A stretch of 64,000 nt of DNA from Saccharopolyspora spinosa NRRL 18395 (GCF_000194155.1 NZ_GL877878.1:502032-566031), one strand, 5' to 3'. Counted from the stretch's first letter, positions 1 through 9,373 are shown. Translations and numbers: made by a program. The notes: generated from the letters alone by a model not told the origin.

Positions 1-1953
1 CGTCCGGGCGGTCCCGGTGGTCGCGGCGGTGCGGCCGGTGCGTTCGGTCGCCCCGGCGGTCCGGCCAAGCGCGGTCGCAAGTCGAAGCGGCAGAAGCGCC
101 AGGAGTACATGGAGAACATGCAGGCGCCGTCGGTCGGCGGCGTCCGCCTCCCGCGCGGCACCGGCGAGACCGTTCGCCTGCGCCGTGGTGCTTCGCTGAC
201 CGACTTCGCCGAGAAGATCAACGCCAACCCGGCTTCGCTGGTGCAGGCGATGTTCCACCTCGGTGAGATGGTCACCGCGACCCAGTCCGTCTCCGACGAG
301 GTGCTGGAGCTCCTCGGCCAGGAGATGAACTACAAGATCGAGATGGTCAGTCCGGAGGACGAGGACCGGGAGCTGCTGGAGTCGTTCGACATCAGCTACG
401 GCGACCCGGGCAGCTCCGAGGACGAGCTGGCGGCCCGTCCGCCGGTGGTGACCGTCATGGGTCACGTCGACCACGGTAAGACGCGACTGCTGGACACCAT
501 CCGGAAGACGAACGTGCAGGCCGGTGAGGCCGGTGGCATCACCCAGCACATCGGTGCCTACCAGGTCATCACCGAGCTGGAAGGCAACAAGCGGCCGATC
601 ACGTTCATCGACACCCCCGGTCACGAGGCGTTCACCGCCATGCGTGCCCGTGGTGCCAAGTCGACCGACATCGCCGTGCTGGTGGTGGCCGCCGACGACG
701 GCGTCATGCCGCAGACGGTGGAGGCGATCAACCACGCCCAGGCGGCCGGTGTGCCGATCGTGGTCGCGGTCAACAAGATCGACGTCGAGGGTGCGAACCC
801 GGCCAAGATCCGCCAGCAGCTGACCGAGTACAACCTGGTCGCCGAGGAGTACGGCGGCGACACCATGTTCGTCGACATCTCGGCGAAGCAGGGCACCAAC
901 ATCGACAACCTGCTCGAGGCGATCCTGCTCACCGCGGACGCCGCGCTGGACCTGCGGGCCAACCCGAGCATGCCCGCTCAGGGTGTGGCGATCGAGGCCC
1001 ACCTCGACCGCGGTCGCGGTCCGGTGGCCACGGTGCTGGTGCAGCGGGGCACGCTGCGGGTCGGCGACTCGGTGGTGGCGGGCGACGCCTACGGTCGCGT
1101 CCGCCGGATGATCAACGAGAACGACGAGGACGTCACCGAGGCGCTGCCGTCGCGGCCGGTGCAGGTCATCGGCTTCACGTCGGTGCCGGGTGCGGGCGAC
1201 ACCTTCCTGGTGGTCGACGAGGACCGGGTGGCCCGGCAGATCGCCGACCGCCGCGGGGCCCGCATCCGCGAGGCGCAGAACGCGGCCAAGCGCAAGCGGG
1301 TCAGCCTCGAGGACCTGGACAAGGTGCTCAAGGAGACCAACCAGCTGAACCTGATCATCAAGGGTGACAACTCGGGTACCGTCGAGGCGCTCGAAGAGTC
1401 CCTGATGAAGATCGAGGTCGGCGACGACGTCGAGCTCCGGGTCATCCACCGCGGCGTCGGTGGCATCAACGAGTCGGACATCAACCTCGCCACTGCGGAG
1501 AACACCATCGTCCTGGGCTTCAACGTCCGGGCCGAGGGCAAGGCGACCGAGGTCGCCAACCGCGAGGGCGTGGAGATCCGGTACTACTCGGTGATCTACC
1601 GCGCGATCGAGGACATCGAGCAGGCCCTCAAGGGCATGCTCAAGCCCGAGTACGAGGAAGTCGAACTGGGCAGGGCCGAGGTCCGCGAGGTCTTCAAGTC
1701 CTCCAGGGTCGGTTCCATCGCAGGTTGCATGGTCACCGAGGGCATCATCAAGCGCAACGCCAAGGCACGCCTGCTGCGGGACAACGTGGTGGTCGCCGAG
1801 AACCTCAGCATCAACTCGCTGAAGCGGTTCAAGGACGACGCGACCGAGGTCCGCGAAGGCTTCGAATGCGGTCTGACCCTGGGGTCGTACAACGACCTCA
1901 AGGTCGGGGACGTCATCGAGCCCTACGAGATGCGCGAGAAGCCGCGCGACTGA
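1..1953 (+). CDS. infB: translation initiation factor IF-2 (5' end outside window)
   Basis: GTPase that places initiator fMet-tRNA on the 30S subunit and promotes subunit joining. The reading frame is open from base 1, so the N-terminus is missing; the first codons encode the Gly/Arg-rich low-complexity linker typical of actinobacterial IF-2. The GTPase motifs are all visible: G1 GHVDHGKT (nt 460-483), switch II DTPGHE (from nt 610) and G4 NKID (from nt 772). The two beta-barrel domains and the C-terminal fMet-tRNA-binding domain follow, and the stop is TGA at 1951. It heads the conserved infB-ylxP-rbfA-DHH group. About 650 codons lie in the window, against roughly 950-1050 aa for the family. 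Confidence 0.98.
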   Translation, partial: RPGGPGGRGGAAGAFGRPGGPAKRGRKSKRQKRQEYMENMQAPSVGGVRLPRGTGETVRLRRGASLTDFAEKINANPASLVQAMFHLGEMVTATQSVSDEVLELLGQEMNYKIEMVSPEDEDRELLESFDISYGDPGSSEDELAARPPVVTVMGHVDHGKTRLLDTIRKTNVQAGEAGGITQHIGAYQVITELEGNKRPITFIDTPGHEAFTAMRARGAKSTDIAVLVVAADDGVMPQTVEAINHAQAAGVPIVVAVNKIDVEGANPAKIRQQLTEYNLVAEEYGGDTMFVDISAKQGTNIDNLLEAILLTADAALDLRANPSMPAQGVAIEAHLDRGRGPVATVLVQRGTLRVGDSVVAGDAYGRVRRMINENDEDVTEALPSRPVQVIGFTSVPGAGDTFLVVDEDRVARQIADRRGARIREAQNAAKRKRVSLEDLDKVLKETNQLNLIIKGDNSGTVEALEESLMKIEVGDDVELRVIHRGVGGINESDINLATAENTIVLGFNVRAEGKATEVANREGVEIRYYSVIYRAIEDIEQALKGMLKPEYEEVELGRAEVREVFKSSRVGSIAGCMVTEGIIKRNAKARLLRDNVVVAENLSINSLKRFKDDATEVREGFECGLTLGSYNDLKVGDVIEPYEMREKPRD

Positions 1954-1960
1954 GCCGGTA

Positions 1961-1999
1961 CTGCGCAGGGGGTCGTCACTTCGGCGGCCCCCTGCGCAG
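1961..1999 (+). terminator. perfect 12-bp hairpin in the infB-ylxP gap
   Basis: CTGCGCAGGGGG at 1961-1972 pairs exactly with CCCCCTGCGCAG at 1988-1999 around a 15-nt loop. No T-tract follows, so it may be an attenuator or mRNA-processing/stability element within the operon rather than a full terminator. Confidence 0.6.
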
Positions 2000-2026
2000 C
2001 GGTTCGTCCCCGCGTGAGGAACACCC

Positions 2027-2320
2027 ATGTACGTTGGTGTGCTCGAACTGGACGTCCTGCTCGGCGACGTCCACTCCCTGAAGCAGAAGCGCGCTGTCGT
2101 CCGGCCCGTGGTGGCCGAGTTGCGGCGGCGCTTCGAGGTTGCTGTCGCCGAGGCCGGGAACCAGGACCTGCACCGCCGCGCGCTGTTCGGCGTAGCGGCG
2201 GTCTCCGGCGACGCCGCGCACGTGCGCGATGTGCTGGACGCGTGCGAGCGCTTGGTCGCCGCACGCCCCGAACTCGAATTGCTTTCGGCCCGACAGCGCA
2301 TGCTGGGGCCGGAGGACTAG
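2027..2320 (+). CDS. DUF503 / YlxP-like small protein
   Basis: A 97-aa protein of the DUF503 family (YlxP of Bacillus subtilis), which is nearly always encoded between infB and rbfA; a role in ribosome maturation or translation is suspected but its biochemistry is not settled. The N-terminus [12 protein letters not shown] and the following HSLKQKR segment are the family hallmark. An SD-like GTGAGGA sits 6-7 nt upstream of the ATG. The length is normal for the family. Position in the infB-rbfA interval strengthens the assignment. Confidence 0.9.
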   Translation: MYVGVLELDVLLGDVHSLKQKRAVVRPVVAELRRRFEVAVAEAGNQDLHRRALFGVAAVSGDAAHVRDVLDACERLVAARPELELLSARQRMLGPED

Positions 2321-2335
2321 GAGCTTTTCGTGGTC

Positions 2336-2427
2336 GTTTTGCGTCGCGGTGCGGGTGGCGGAACCTCGGACGCCACCCGCGGCGGTGCGAGCGGAGTCCC
2401 ACACCCGCAAGCGGCTGGCACCGCTTG
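2336..2427 (+). repeat. modular intergenic repeat, copy 1
   Basis: Contains all three modules of the repeat family in this window: core A (2336-2366, TGCGTCGCGGTGCGGGTGGC followed by GGAACCT), module B (2374-2394, CCCGCGGCGGTGCGAGCGG) and a small hairpin C (CAAGCGG at 2408 / CCGCTTG at 2421). It lies between ylxP and rbfA. Other copies are at about 4.1, 9.5, 13.3, 42.5, 48.4 and 50.0 kb. Confidence 0.75.
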
Positions 2428-2463
2428 TCAAATGAACTGAACTTTCCCCGAAGGAGGTGCGCT

Positions 2464-2964
2464 GTGGCTGATACAGCGCGCGCCCGCAGGCTAGCCAAGC
2501 GCATCGCCCAGATCGTGGCATCCGGGCTGGAGCACGAGGTGAAAGATCCGCGGCTGGCGATGGTGACGGTCACCGACGCGCGGGTCACCCCCGACCTGCG
2601 GGACGCCACTGTGTACTACACCGTGTTCGGCGACGACGCCGACTACGCCTCGACCGCCGCGGCGCTGGCCAGCGCGACCGGGGTGCTGCGGTCCCGGGTG
2701 GGCCAGCAGACCGGCGTCCGGTTCACCCCGACGCTGACCTTCGTCGCGGACACCGTGCCGGACAACGCGCGGCGGATGGAGGAGCTGCTCGCCAAGGCCA
2801 AGGAGGCCGACGACGAGGTGGCCCGGCTGGCTTCCGGCGCGGTGCCCGCCGGTGACGCCGACCCGTACCGCACCAGCACCGACGATGACGCATTCGCCAC
2901 CGACGGTGCCGACCTGGAGTCGTTTTCCGACGTCGATGTGCGTCGTGGGCCACAGAGTGGTTGA
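2464..2964 (+). CDS. rbfA: ribosome-binding factor A
   Basis: 30S maturation factor acting late in 16S rRNA processing. The KH-like fold is recognisable from an N-terminal [16 protein letters not shown] helix, the conserved KDPRL and [12 protein letters not shown] segments, and the [11 protein letters not shown] strand near residue 95. An acidic tail follows, as in other actinobacteria. The GTG start at 2464 is chosen because AAGGAGGTG lies immediately upstream; longer in-frame extensions run into repeat copy 1 and are not conserved. 166 aa, normal length. The next gene follows after about 70 nt. Confidence 0.95.
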   Translation: MADTARARRLAKRIAQIVASGLEHEVKDPRLAMVTVTDARVTPDLRDATVYYTVFGDDADYASTAAALASATGVLRSRVGQQTGVRFTPTLTFVADTVPDNARRMEELLAKAKEADDEVARLASGAVPAGDADPYRTSTDDDAFATDGADLESFSDVDVRRGPQSG

Positions 2965-3035
2965 GTCGCAGCGCAGCATCAGGTGCGTTGGACACCGGTG
3001 GTCAGCACGGCCGCCGATGTCGTGGAGGTGAACCT

Positions 3036-4085
3036 GTGCGCGGGCAATCTGAATCCGGCCGCTCCGACGGCGGTCCTTCGACCGCCATCGACCCGGTCGC
3101 ACCAGCCGTTGCCGAGGCCGCCCGCAAGCTGGCCGAAGCCTCGGATGTGACCCTGTTCGCGCACATCAACCCGGACGCCGATGCGCTCGGCAGCGCGTTG
3201 GCGCTGGGGAGGGCGCTGCGGCGGCGGGGCTGCACGGTCCGCGTGTCGTTCGGGAAACCCGAGCTGCCGCCGTTCTCGCTGCGCGATCTGGACGGCGACG
3301 GGCTGGTGGTGCCCGCGAACGAGGTGCCCGCCGCGCCGCCGCTGCTGGTCGTCTGCGACACCGGGAGCCTGCAGCGGCTCGGCCGGCTCGCCGATCGGGT
3401 GCCTGCGACGATCGCCGCCGGCGGTGAGGTCATCGTGATCGACCACCACGTGTCGAACACCCGCTACGGCACGCTGCACGTGGTCGACGAGCACGCCGAG
3501 GCGACGGTGATGATCGTGCTGCGGTTGCTCGACGAGCTCGGCGAGGAGCTCGATCTGCCTATCGCTCGGTGCCTCTACGCGGGCCTGGTCACCGACACCC
3601 GTTCGTTCCGGCACGCCAGCGCCTGGACGCACCGGGTGGCCGGGCGGCTGTTAGAGGCCGGGGTGGACCCGGAAGCGACGACGCGCCCGTTGCTGGACAC
3701 GCATCCGTTCGGCTGGCTGAGCATGCTCTCCGGCGTGTTGGGCGAAGCGGAGCTGGAGACGGCCGCGGCGCAGGGACTGGGGCTGGTGCACGCGACGGTC
3801 CGGCTGGCGCAATCCGACGGCCTGCGCAGCGAGGATGTGGACAGCGTCATCGACGTGGTGCGCACGACCAGCGAGGCAGAGGTCGCGGCGGTGCTCAAGG
3901 AGACCGCGCCGCAGCAATGGTCGGTGTCTCTGCGCGCCGACAGCCGTGTCGACGTCGGTCACGCTGCTGCTGCCTGCGGCGGTGGCGGGCACCGGCTCGC
4001 GTCCGGCTTCACGGCGCAGGGCCCGGCAGAGGACATCATCGCGGCGCTCCGCAAAGCCCTCGACGAAGCCCCGCTCCTGGACTGA
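3036..4085 (+). CDS. DHH/DHHA1 phosphoesterase (NrnA-like)
   Basis: Predicted manganese-dependent phosphoesterase of the NrnA/RecJ-like DHH family, which degrades short oligoribonucleotides or dephosphorylates pAp or cyclic dinucleotides. Visible motifs are HINPDADALGS (from residue 43), VCDTGS, the DHH triad in VIDHHVSN (Asp near residue 136), a GLVTDT segment, and the DHHA1 glycine-rich GGGGHR near the C-terminus. The GTG at 3036 is preceded by GGAGG with good spacing; a TTG at 2961 overlapping the rbfA stop is possible but less likely. 349 aa, usual size. The rbfA-DHH-MATE order is common in actinobacteria. The exact substrate cannot be read from sequence. Confidence 0.9.
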   Translation: MRGQSESGRSDGGPSTAIDPVAPAVAEAARKLAEASDVTLFAHINPDADALGSALALGRALRRRGCTVRVSFGKPELPPFSLRDLDGDGLVVPANEVPAAPPLLVVCDTGSLQRLGRLADRVPATIAAGGEVIVIDHHVSNTRYGTLHVVDEHAEATVMIVLRLLDELGEELDLPIARCLYAGLVTDTRSFRHASAWTHRVAGRLLEAGVDPEATTRPLLDTHPFGWLSMLSGVLGEAELETAAAQGLGLVHATVRLAQSDGLRSEDVDSVIDVVRTTSEAEVAAVLKETAPQQWSVSLRADSRVDVGHAAAACGGGGHRLASGFTAQGPAEDIIAALRKALDEAPLLD

Positions 4086-4127
4086 CGCGTCCCGTACGGG
4101 ACATTGAGTGTTTTCCAACCTCTTCCC

Positions 4128-4153
4128 GGGTTGCGGTGCGGGTGGCGGAACCT
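4128..4153 (+). repeat. modular intergenic repeat, copy 2 (core only)
   Basis: GTTGCGGTGCGGGTGGCGGA plus ACCT downstream of the DHH gene stop. Only core module A is clear; the following sequence has no good match to modules B or C. Confidence 0.65.
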
Positions 4154-4259
4154 TTTCTTGCGCCGGCTGACTCCAGCGGGTCTCCTCTCCGGCGCGGGTC
4201 GTCGGCATGGAGGGGCCCGGCACGGTCACCGCTGTGGGTGGCTCTGAATCGGCGCCAGG

Positions 4260-4787
4260 TCAGGCTCGGCGGCGGGCTCGGAAGGCTGCGACGTGCATCC
4301 GGTTCGCGCAGCGGGGGCTGCAGAAGCGCTTGGCCTGGTTCGTGGAGGTGTCCAGGAAGTAAGTGCCGCAGTCCTCGGCTCCGCAGCGTCCCCAGCGCGT
4401 CGTGCCGTGCTGGACGACACCCTGTGCCAAGCCCCACGCGGCGGCCGCGGCGACCTCGTCGACCGCTGGTGCGTCCGGTCCGGCCACGTGGACGTGCCAG
4501 TTCGGGGTGCCGTCGCGGCCTCCGTGCCCGGACAGCCTGGGCCGGGGCGGGTGCGCCGACAGCAGCGCGTTGATCTCCGCGAGCACGGTCTCGTCGTCGT
4601 CCGACACCATCGCGTCCAGCGCCCGGCGCAGCCCGTCGGCCACGCCGCGCAGCACCGGCAGGTCGGGTTCGTGCAGCCGGTCGGCCCACCACGGCTCGTC
4701 GTGGAGTGCGGCCCGCACCGAGTCCAGGGTGCTCAGGTCGGCGCTGGCGAGCCGGAGCGCCACCGCAGCGTAATCAGCGTTGTCCAT
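4260..4787 (-). CDS. CGNR-type zinc-finger protein (ABATE domain), probable regulator
   Basis: A 175-aa protein with an ABATE-like N-terminal region and a C-terminal CGNR zinc finger of a kind usually found in transcriptional regulators. The finger spans about residues 134-170, with ligands in RCGAEDC and RFCSPRCANR; the signature reads CANR rather than CGNR. It is divergent from the MATE exporter, and a short palindrome lies between the two starts, which suggests it regulates the exporter and itself; that link is inference. The ATG start leaves about 70 nt to the exporter start. Confidence 0.8.
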   Translation of the reverse strand: MDNADYAAVALRLASADLSTLDSVRAALHDEPWWADRLHEPDLPVLRGVADGLRRALDAMVSDDDETVLAEINALLSAHPPRPRLSGHGGRDGTPNWHVHVAGPDAPAVDEVAAAAAWGLAQGVVQHGTTRWGRCGAEDCGTYFLDTSTNQAKRFCSPRCANRMHVAAFRARRRA

Positions 4788-4804
4788 GTGCGGTCCTTAC
4801 CGTA

Positions 4805-4820
4805 CCCTGATGCGTCAGGG
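4805..4820. promoter_or_regulatory. candidate operator between CGNR regulator and MATE gene
   Basis: Perfect inverted repeat CCCTGA-TGCG-TCAGGG in the 68-nt divergent gap. Its placement fits an operator shared by both promoters; binding by the CGNR protein is inference. Confidence 0.45.
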
Positions 4821-4855
4821 GTGAACCCGTCGATCACAGCTTACCGGGAGGCAGC

Positions 4856-6181
4856 GTGTCCGATCTGGGGGAGCGCGTAGCGCCGGGCAAACTGCTGGCG
4901 CTCGCGGTGCCGGCGCTGGGCGTGCTCGCCGCCGAACCGCTTTACGTGCTCGTCGACACCGCCGTCGTCGGACACCTCGGCGCGGTCCCGCTGGCCGGAC
5001 TGGCGCTCGGCGGCACGCTGTTCACGCTGGTGTCGAGCCAGCTGACCTTCCTCACCTACGGCACGACGGCACGCACCGCGCGGCTGCACGGTGCCGGACG
5101 CCGCAAGGACGCCGTCGCCGAAGGCGTGCAGGCGACGTGGTTGGGGATCTGCGTCGGCGTGGTTCTCCTGCTGCTCGCGCAGCTGGTGGCGGTTCCAGTG
5201 GCCGAATTGCTTGCCGGGCCCGGGCCGGTGGCCGACGCGGCCGGCACCTGGATGCGCATCGCGCTCTGCGGCGCGCCGATGGTGCTGATCACGATGGCGG
5301 GCAACGGCTGGATGCGCGGCGTGCAGGACACCGCACGTCCGCTGCGCTACGTGCTGGTCGGCAACGGTGTGTCGGCGGTGCTGTGCCCGCTGTTCGTCTA
5401 CCCCTTCGGCTGGGGCCTGGAGGGTTCGGCGGTCGCGAACCTGATCGGCCAGACCATCGCCGCCGCGCTGTTCCTGCGGGCGCTGGTCGTCGAACGGGCG
5501 CCGCTGAGGCCGGATCCCGCGAAGATGCGCGCCCAGCTCGGGCTCGGCCGCGACCTGGTGCTGCGGACGCTGGCGTTCCAGGCGTGCTTCCTGTCGGCGA
5601 CGTCGGTCGCGGCGCGGACCGGCGCGGAGACCGCCGCCGCGCACCAGGTGGTGTGGCAGCTGTGGACTTTCTTGGCGCTCGTGCTCGACTCGCTGGCGAT
5701 CGCGGCTCAGTCGCTGGTCGGTGCGGCGCTCGGCGCCGGTTCCGCGCCGCGCGCCAAGGGGATCGCCAGGCAGGTCACCTGGTACGGCTTGGTGTTCGGC
5801 GCCGTGCTCGGGTTGGTGTTCGCGGCGCTGTCCGGTGTGCTGCCGATGTTGTTCACCACCGACGGCGCGGTGTTGTCGGAGATCCCGCACGCGTGGTGGT
5901 TCTTCGTGTTCCTGCAGCCGGTCGCGGGCGTGGTGTTCGCGCTGGACGGGGTCTTCCTCGGCGCCGGCGACGCGGCCTACCTGCGCACCGCGACGTTGTC
6001 GAGCGCGGCCATCGGCTACCTGCCGCTGATCTGGCTGTCGCTGGCGTTCGGCTGGGGCCTGGCCGGGATCTGGACCGGCCTGAGCCTTTTCATGGTCCTG
6101 CGCCTGATCACACTGCTGCTGCGGGCCCGCTCCGGCCGCTGGGCCGTCGTCGGCGCAACACCGGCATCAGCCACCGCGTAG
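4856..6181 (+). CDS. MATE/DinF-family multidrug or toxin exporter
   Basis: Integral membrane protein of 441 aa with about 12 hydrophobic segments, consistent with a cation-coupled MATE (DinF branch) antiporter. The first segments contain LAVPALGVLAAEPLYVLVDT, characteristic of DinF-like proteins, and two homologous halves are visible (the second from about residue 235). The GTG start follows GGGAGG with correct spacing. It shares a divergent promoter region with the CGNR regulator, and lies after the DHH gene as in many actinobacteria. The substrate is not predictable. Confidence 0.9.
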   Translation: MSDLGERVAPGKLLALAVPALGVLAAEPLYVLVDTAVVGHLGAVPLAGLALGGTLFTLVSSQLTFLTYGTTARTARLHGAGRRKDAVAEGVQATWLGICVGVVLLLLAQLVAVPVAELLAGPGPVADAAGTWMRIALCGAPMVLITMAGNGWMRGVQDTARPLRYVLVGNGVSAVLCPLFVYPFGWGLEGSAVANLIGQTIAAALFLRALVVERAPLRPDPAKMRAQLGLGRDLVLRTLAFQACFLSATSVAARTGAETAAAHQVVWQLWTFLALVLDSLAIAAQSLVGAALGAGSAPRAKGIARQVTWYGLVFGAVLGLVFAALSGVLPMLFTTDGAVLSEIPHAWWFFVFLQPVAGVVFALDGVFLGAGDAAYLRTATLSSAAIGYLPLIWLSLAFGWGLAGIWTGLSLFMVLRLITLLLRARSGRWAVVGATPASATA

Positions 6182-6213
6182 CGCAGGTCCGGGGCCATGA
6201 GTCTGTTGGGTCG

Positions 6214-6565
6214 CTACGACGATTTGTCCACGTCGACGCCGCGCACGACGGGCATGCTGGGCGCGGCTGGTCTCGAAAGCGAGCCGGGCAGCGACAGGCA
6301 CGCCTCGACGTCGTCCCGCACCTCGTCGGAGCGCTCCACGACCTCCGGGTTGAGCACGTACCCGATCTCACCGTCGACTCGGTAGCTGAACGCCCGCACC
6401 CCGACGCCGATCTGCGGCGCGGCGACCCCCGGCGTGCGCGGGCGCGTCCACGGTGTCCAGCAGGTCCGCGACGATCGTGCGCAGCCGCTGGTCGAAGACC
6501 GTCATCGGCTTGGCCGCCATGCGCAACGCCGGGTCGCCAAAGCGCCTGATTGTTCGGAGCGCCAC
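6214..6565 (-). pseudogene. def: peptide deformylase remnant, frameshifted and truncated
   Basis: Reading from 6565 on the minus strand, the first frame gives MALRTIRRFGDPALR and LLDTVDAP, the N-terminus of an actinobacterial peptide deformylase. The next motif, GVAAPQIG, is only in another frame because a C5 run at 6426-6430 (G5 on the coding strand) appears one base too long. That frame continues through YVLNPEVVE and EACLSLPG (normally EGCLS) and stops soon after, so the HExxH metal-binding motif is missing altogether. The 3' end abuts the MATE gene. A functional deformylase must be encoded elsewhere. Confidence 0.85.
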
Positions 6566-6638
6566 CGGGAAACCTCCTCGTCACCGCGCCGCTACCCTGG
6601 CGACGAGCCCCGCTCCGGGTCGGGGAAGATGGTGCCTC

Positions 6639-7547
6639 GTGTCCGAACGCTCCCGCAAAACGCGTCCCACCGTTCCGCCCGGCCTGCTGGTGATCGACAA
6701 ACCGGCGGGGATGACCTCGCACGACGTCGTGTCGCGGGTCCGCCGCATCATGGGCACCCGCCGCGTCGGGCACGCCGGGACGCTGGACCCGATGGCCACC
6801 GGAGTGCTGGTTCTAGGCCTGGAGCGGGCCACCAAGCTGCTCGGCCACCTCGCCCTGGACACCAAGGCCTACCTCGCCACGATCCGGCTGGGCGCGGCCA
6901 CCACCACCGACGACGCCGAGGGCGACGTGGTGTCCGAAGTGGACGCCTCCGCAGTGGATGAGGAGGCGATCCGGGCCGGGATCGCGGAACTCACCGGCGA
7001 CATCCAGCAGGTGCCCAGCGCGGTCAGCGCGGTGAAGATCAACGGTCGGCGCGCCTACGAACTGGCGCGCAACGGCGAGAGCGTGGAGTTGGCCGCGCGT
7101 CCGGTCACGGTGTCGCGCTTCGACGTGCTGGCGCTGCGCCGAACCGAGCGGACGACGGACCTGGACGTGCTCGTCGAATGCTCGTCGGGCACCTACGTGC
7201 GCGCGCTGGCGCGGGACCTGGGCGCCGGGCTCGGTGCCGGCGGGCACCTCGCCGAACTCCGCCGCACCCGGGTCGGTCCGTTCGGGCTGGTCACGGCGCG
7301 CACCCTGGAGCAGTTGGAGTCCGAGCCCGCGTTGTCGATGAGCCTGGACCAGGCGGTCGAGGCCGCTTTTCCGCGCCGCAACGTGGATTCCACCGTCGCC
7401 AGGGCCCTCTCCCACGGTCAGGTCGTGCCCGCGGCCGGGGTCGAGGGCACCTACGGAATGTTCGATCCGGACGGTCGCGCGGTCGCCCTGGTCCGCGACC
7501 GCGGCCGGACCGCGAAAGCGGTGTTGGTGATCGTTCCGGCGAACTGA
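6639..7547 (+). CDS. truB: tRNA pseudouridine-55 synthase
   Basis: Converts U55 of the tRNA T-loop to pseudouridine. The family signature GLLVIDKPAGMTSHDVV is at the N-terminus, the catalytic Asp50 lies in GTLDPMATG, and KINGRRAYELAR and CSSGTYVRALARDLG are typical TruB segments. A PUA-like C-terminal region is present. The GTG start gives 302 aa, close to the usual 290-310. It is followed by a strong hairpin and then ribF, the common truB-ribF order. Confidence 0.97.
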   Translation: MSERSRKTRPTVPPGLLVIDKPAGMTSHDVVSRVRRIMGTRRVGHAGTLDPMATGVLVLGLERATKLLGHLALDTKAYLATIRLGAATTTDDAEGDVVSEVDASAVDEEAIRAGIAELTGDIQQVPSAVSAVKINGRRAYELARNGESVELAARPVTVSRFDVLALRRTERTTDLDVLVECSSGTYVRALARDLGAGLGAGGHLAELRRTRVGPFGLVTARTLEQLESEPALSMSLDQAVEAAFPRRNVDSTVARALSHGQVVPAAGVEGTYGMFDPDGRAVALVRDRGRTAKAVLVIVPAN

Positions 7548-7655
7548 TCGCACCCGGACGGATCCTCTTGATTCACAACCGTTTTTGGTGACCTGTATCA
7601 CGTTTCTGGAGGTCGTGGGAAGCGTGCTCGCTCAAGCGCGACCCCATCCCGCTCG

Positions 7656-7690
7656 ACCGCCCGTGCCGCGTGATTCGCGGCACGGGCGGT
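7656..7690 (+). terminator. 15-bp hairpin after truB
   Basis: ACCGCCCGTGCCGCG (7656-7670) pairs with CGCGGCACGGGCGGT (7676-7690) around TGATT. There is no T-tract, typical of high-GC actinobacterial terminators. Confidence 0.7.
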
Positions 7691-7733
7691 GGCGTTCCAG
7701 CGACCGGGTGGCGGCGCAGTAGGCTTCCTGGTC

Positions 7734-8720
7734 GTGCAGCGATGGCGTGGTTTGGAGCAGATACCCGGTGGCTGGGGCCGGTGTGTGGTCACCATCGGCG
7801 TCTTCGACGGGGTGCACTGCGGGCACCAGCAGCTGATCACGCACGCGGTGCAGCAGGCCCACCGCCGCAACGTGCCCTGCGTGCTGATGACCTTCGACCC
7901 GCACCCGGCCGAGGTGGTCCGCCCCGGTAGTCACCCGGCGCAGCTGACCACCCTGCGGCGGCGCGCCGAACTCGTCGAACAGCTCGGCGTGGATGTGTTC
8001 TGCGTGCTGCCGTTCACCCGCGAGGTCTCGCGCATCCCGGCCGAGGAGTTCGTGCACGCGATGCTGGTGGAGCGGTTGCACGCGGCGGAGATCGTGGTCG
8101 GCGAGAACTTCACCTTCGGCCACAAGGCGGCCGGCAACATCGAGCTACTGGCCAAGCTCGGCGAGCGGTTCGGCTTCGAGGTCGAGTCCGATGCGCTGGT
8201 CTCCGGCCCGGTGCAGCGCCCCGACGACGTGGACGGAACTTCGGTGACCTTCTCCTCGACCTACATCCGCTCCTGCATCGACGCTGGCGACGTCGTCGCG
8301 GCCGCCTCCGCGCTGGGCCGCTACCACCGGCTGGAGGGCATCGTGGTGCGCGGTGCCGGGCGCGGTGGCAAGGAACTCGGCTTCCCGACCGCCAACCTGT
8401 CCACCCCGCCGCACACGGCGATCCCGGCCGACGGCGTGTACGCGGCGTGGTTCACGCACCGCCGACGCGGCTCGAAGGAGCAGGGGAAGACCCTGCCGGC
8501 GGCGGTGTCGGTTGGCAGCAACCCGACCTTCTCCGGCACCGAGCGCACCGTCGAGGCGTACGTGCTGGACGTCGACGCCGACTTCTACGGCGAGCACGTC
8601 GACCTGGACTTCGTGCAGCGCCTGCGGTCGATGGAGCGCTACGACACGGTCGACGCGCTGATCGAGCAGATGCACCAGGACGTCGCCGAAACCCGGCGCA
8701 TCCTGGGGGCGGACGGGTGA
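7734..8720 (+). CDS. ribF: bifunctional riboflavin kinase / FAD synthetase
   Basis: Makes FMN and FAD from riboflavin. The N-terminal nucleotidyltransferase half has TIGVFDGVHCGHQQLI (HxGH motif) and FSSTYIRSCI (STxxR-like). The C-terminal riboflavin kinase half has GFPTANL, SVGSNPTF and a conserved VEAYVLD segment. The GTG start encoding VQRWRGLEQIP matches the usual actinobacterial N-terminus. 328 aa, normal length. Confidence 0.97.
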   Translation: MQRWRGLEQIPGGWGRCVVTIGVFDGVHCGHQQLITHAVQQAHRRNVPCVLMTFDPHPAEVVRPGSHPAQLTTLRRRAELVEQLGVDVFCVLPFTREVSRIPAEEFVHAMLVERLHAAEIVVGENFTFGHKAAGNIELLAKLGERFGFEVESDALVSGPVQRPDDVDGTSVTFSSTYIRSCIDAGDVVAAASALGRYHRLEGIVVRGAGRGGKELGFPTANLSTPPHTAIPADGVYAAWFTHRRRGSKEQGKTLPAAVSVGSNPTFSGTERTVEAYVLDVDADFYGEHVDLDFVQRLRSMERYDTVDALIEQMHQDVAETRRILGADG

Positions 8721-8890
8721 TATCCGGGAGGCCGATCCCCCGAACGGGGCAGTCGCGTCGGCTGCCCGGCGCACCGCGAGCGGAACATATTTCGGATTCC
8801 CGTCCGCGCCGGGCCGGTGACCTGGCAGTATTCACAGCCGGGCCAGCAGCCGTCCGCGGCCGGGTCGGCGCCGACACGGGGGGAGCGAAG

Positions 8891-9373
8891 GTGACGGAGA
8901 GCAGCAACGTCCAGCGGAACCTGGCACTGCAGCGGCAGTGGTACGGCGAGCCGCTGGGGGACCGGGTGCGCCGCCTGGTCGTTGCCTTCCGCATCTCGCA
9001 GGCCCAGCTCGCCGAGGTCCTCGGGATCAGCGCGCCGATGCTCAGCCAGGTGATGAGCGGGCGCCGCGCCAAGATCGGCAACCCGTCGGTGCTGGCCCGG
9101 CTCGTGATGCTGGAGCGCAAGGTGCTCATCCCCGGGGTCGCCGTGGGCGAGTCGGACGCGATCAAGCAGGCCCTGGAGGACGTCCGGCAGTCGCAACCGT
9201 CGGTGGGGCGCGACAACCTCCCGGTCATGCACGCGGCCAACGGGGAGGAAGCCGCCTGGCCGGTGCTGCGCGAGGTGGCCAAGCCCGGCGAGCTGGAGGC
9301 GGCGGCGTCGCTGCTCGAAGGCCGCTACCCGGCGCTGGCGCAGCTGCTCCGCCGCGCCGCCAACGGAGACTGA
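8891..9373 (+). CDS. XRE-like helix-turn-helix DNA-binding protein
   Basis: A 160-aa protein with a clear HTH in its N-terminal third (QAQLAEVLGISAPMLSQVMS, about residues 36-55) and a helical, Ala/Leu-rich C-terminal region of unknown function. A GTG start with an upstream GGGGGAGCGAAG is chosen; the longer open frame overlaps ribF and is not coding. It stands alone between ribF and thpR. Similar stand-alone HTH proteins occur in Pseudonocardiaceae, but I recognise no target. Confidence 0.75.
   Translation: MTESSNVQRNLALQRQWYGEPLGDRVRRLVVAFRISQAQLAEVLGISAPMLSQVMSGRRAKIGNPSVLARLVMLERKVLIPGVAVGESDAIKQALEDVRQSQPSVGRDNLPVMHAANGEEAAWPVLREVAKPGELEAAASLLEGRYPALAQLLRRAANGD

Noticed and set aside
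2014..2463. N-terminal extension of rbfA through ylxP and repeat copy 1
   Set aside because: The extension overlaps ylxP in another frame and lacks conservation; GTG 2464 has a near-perfect SD.
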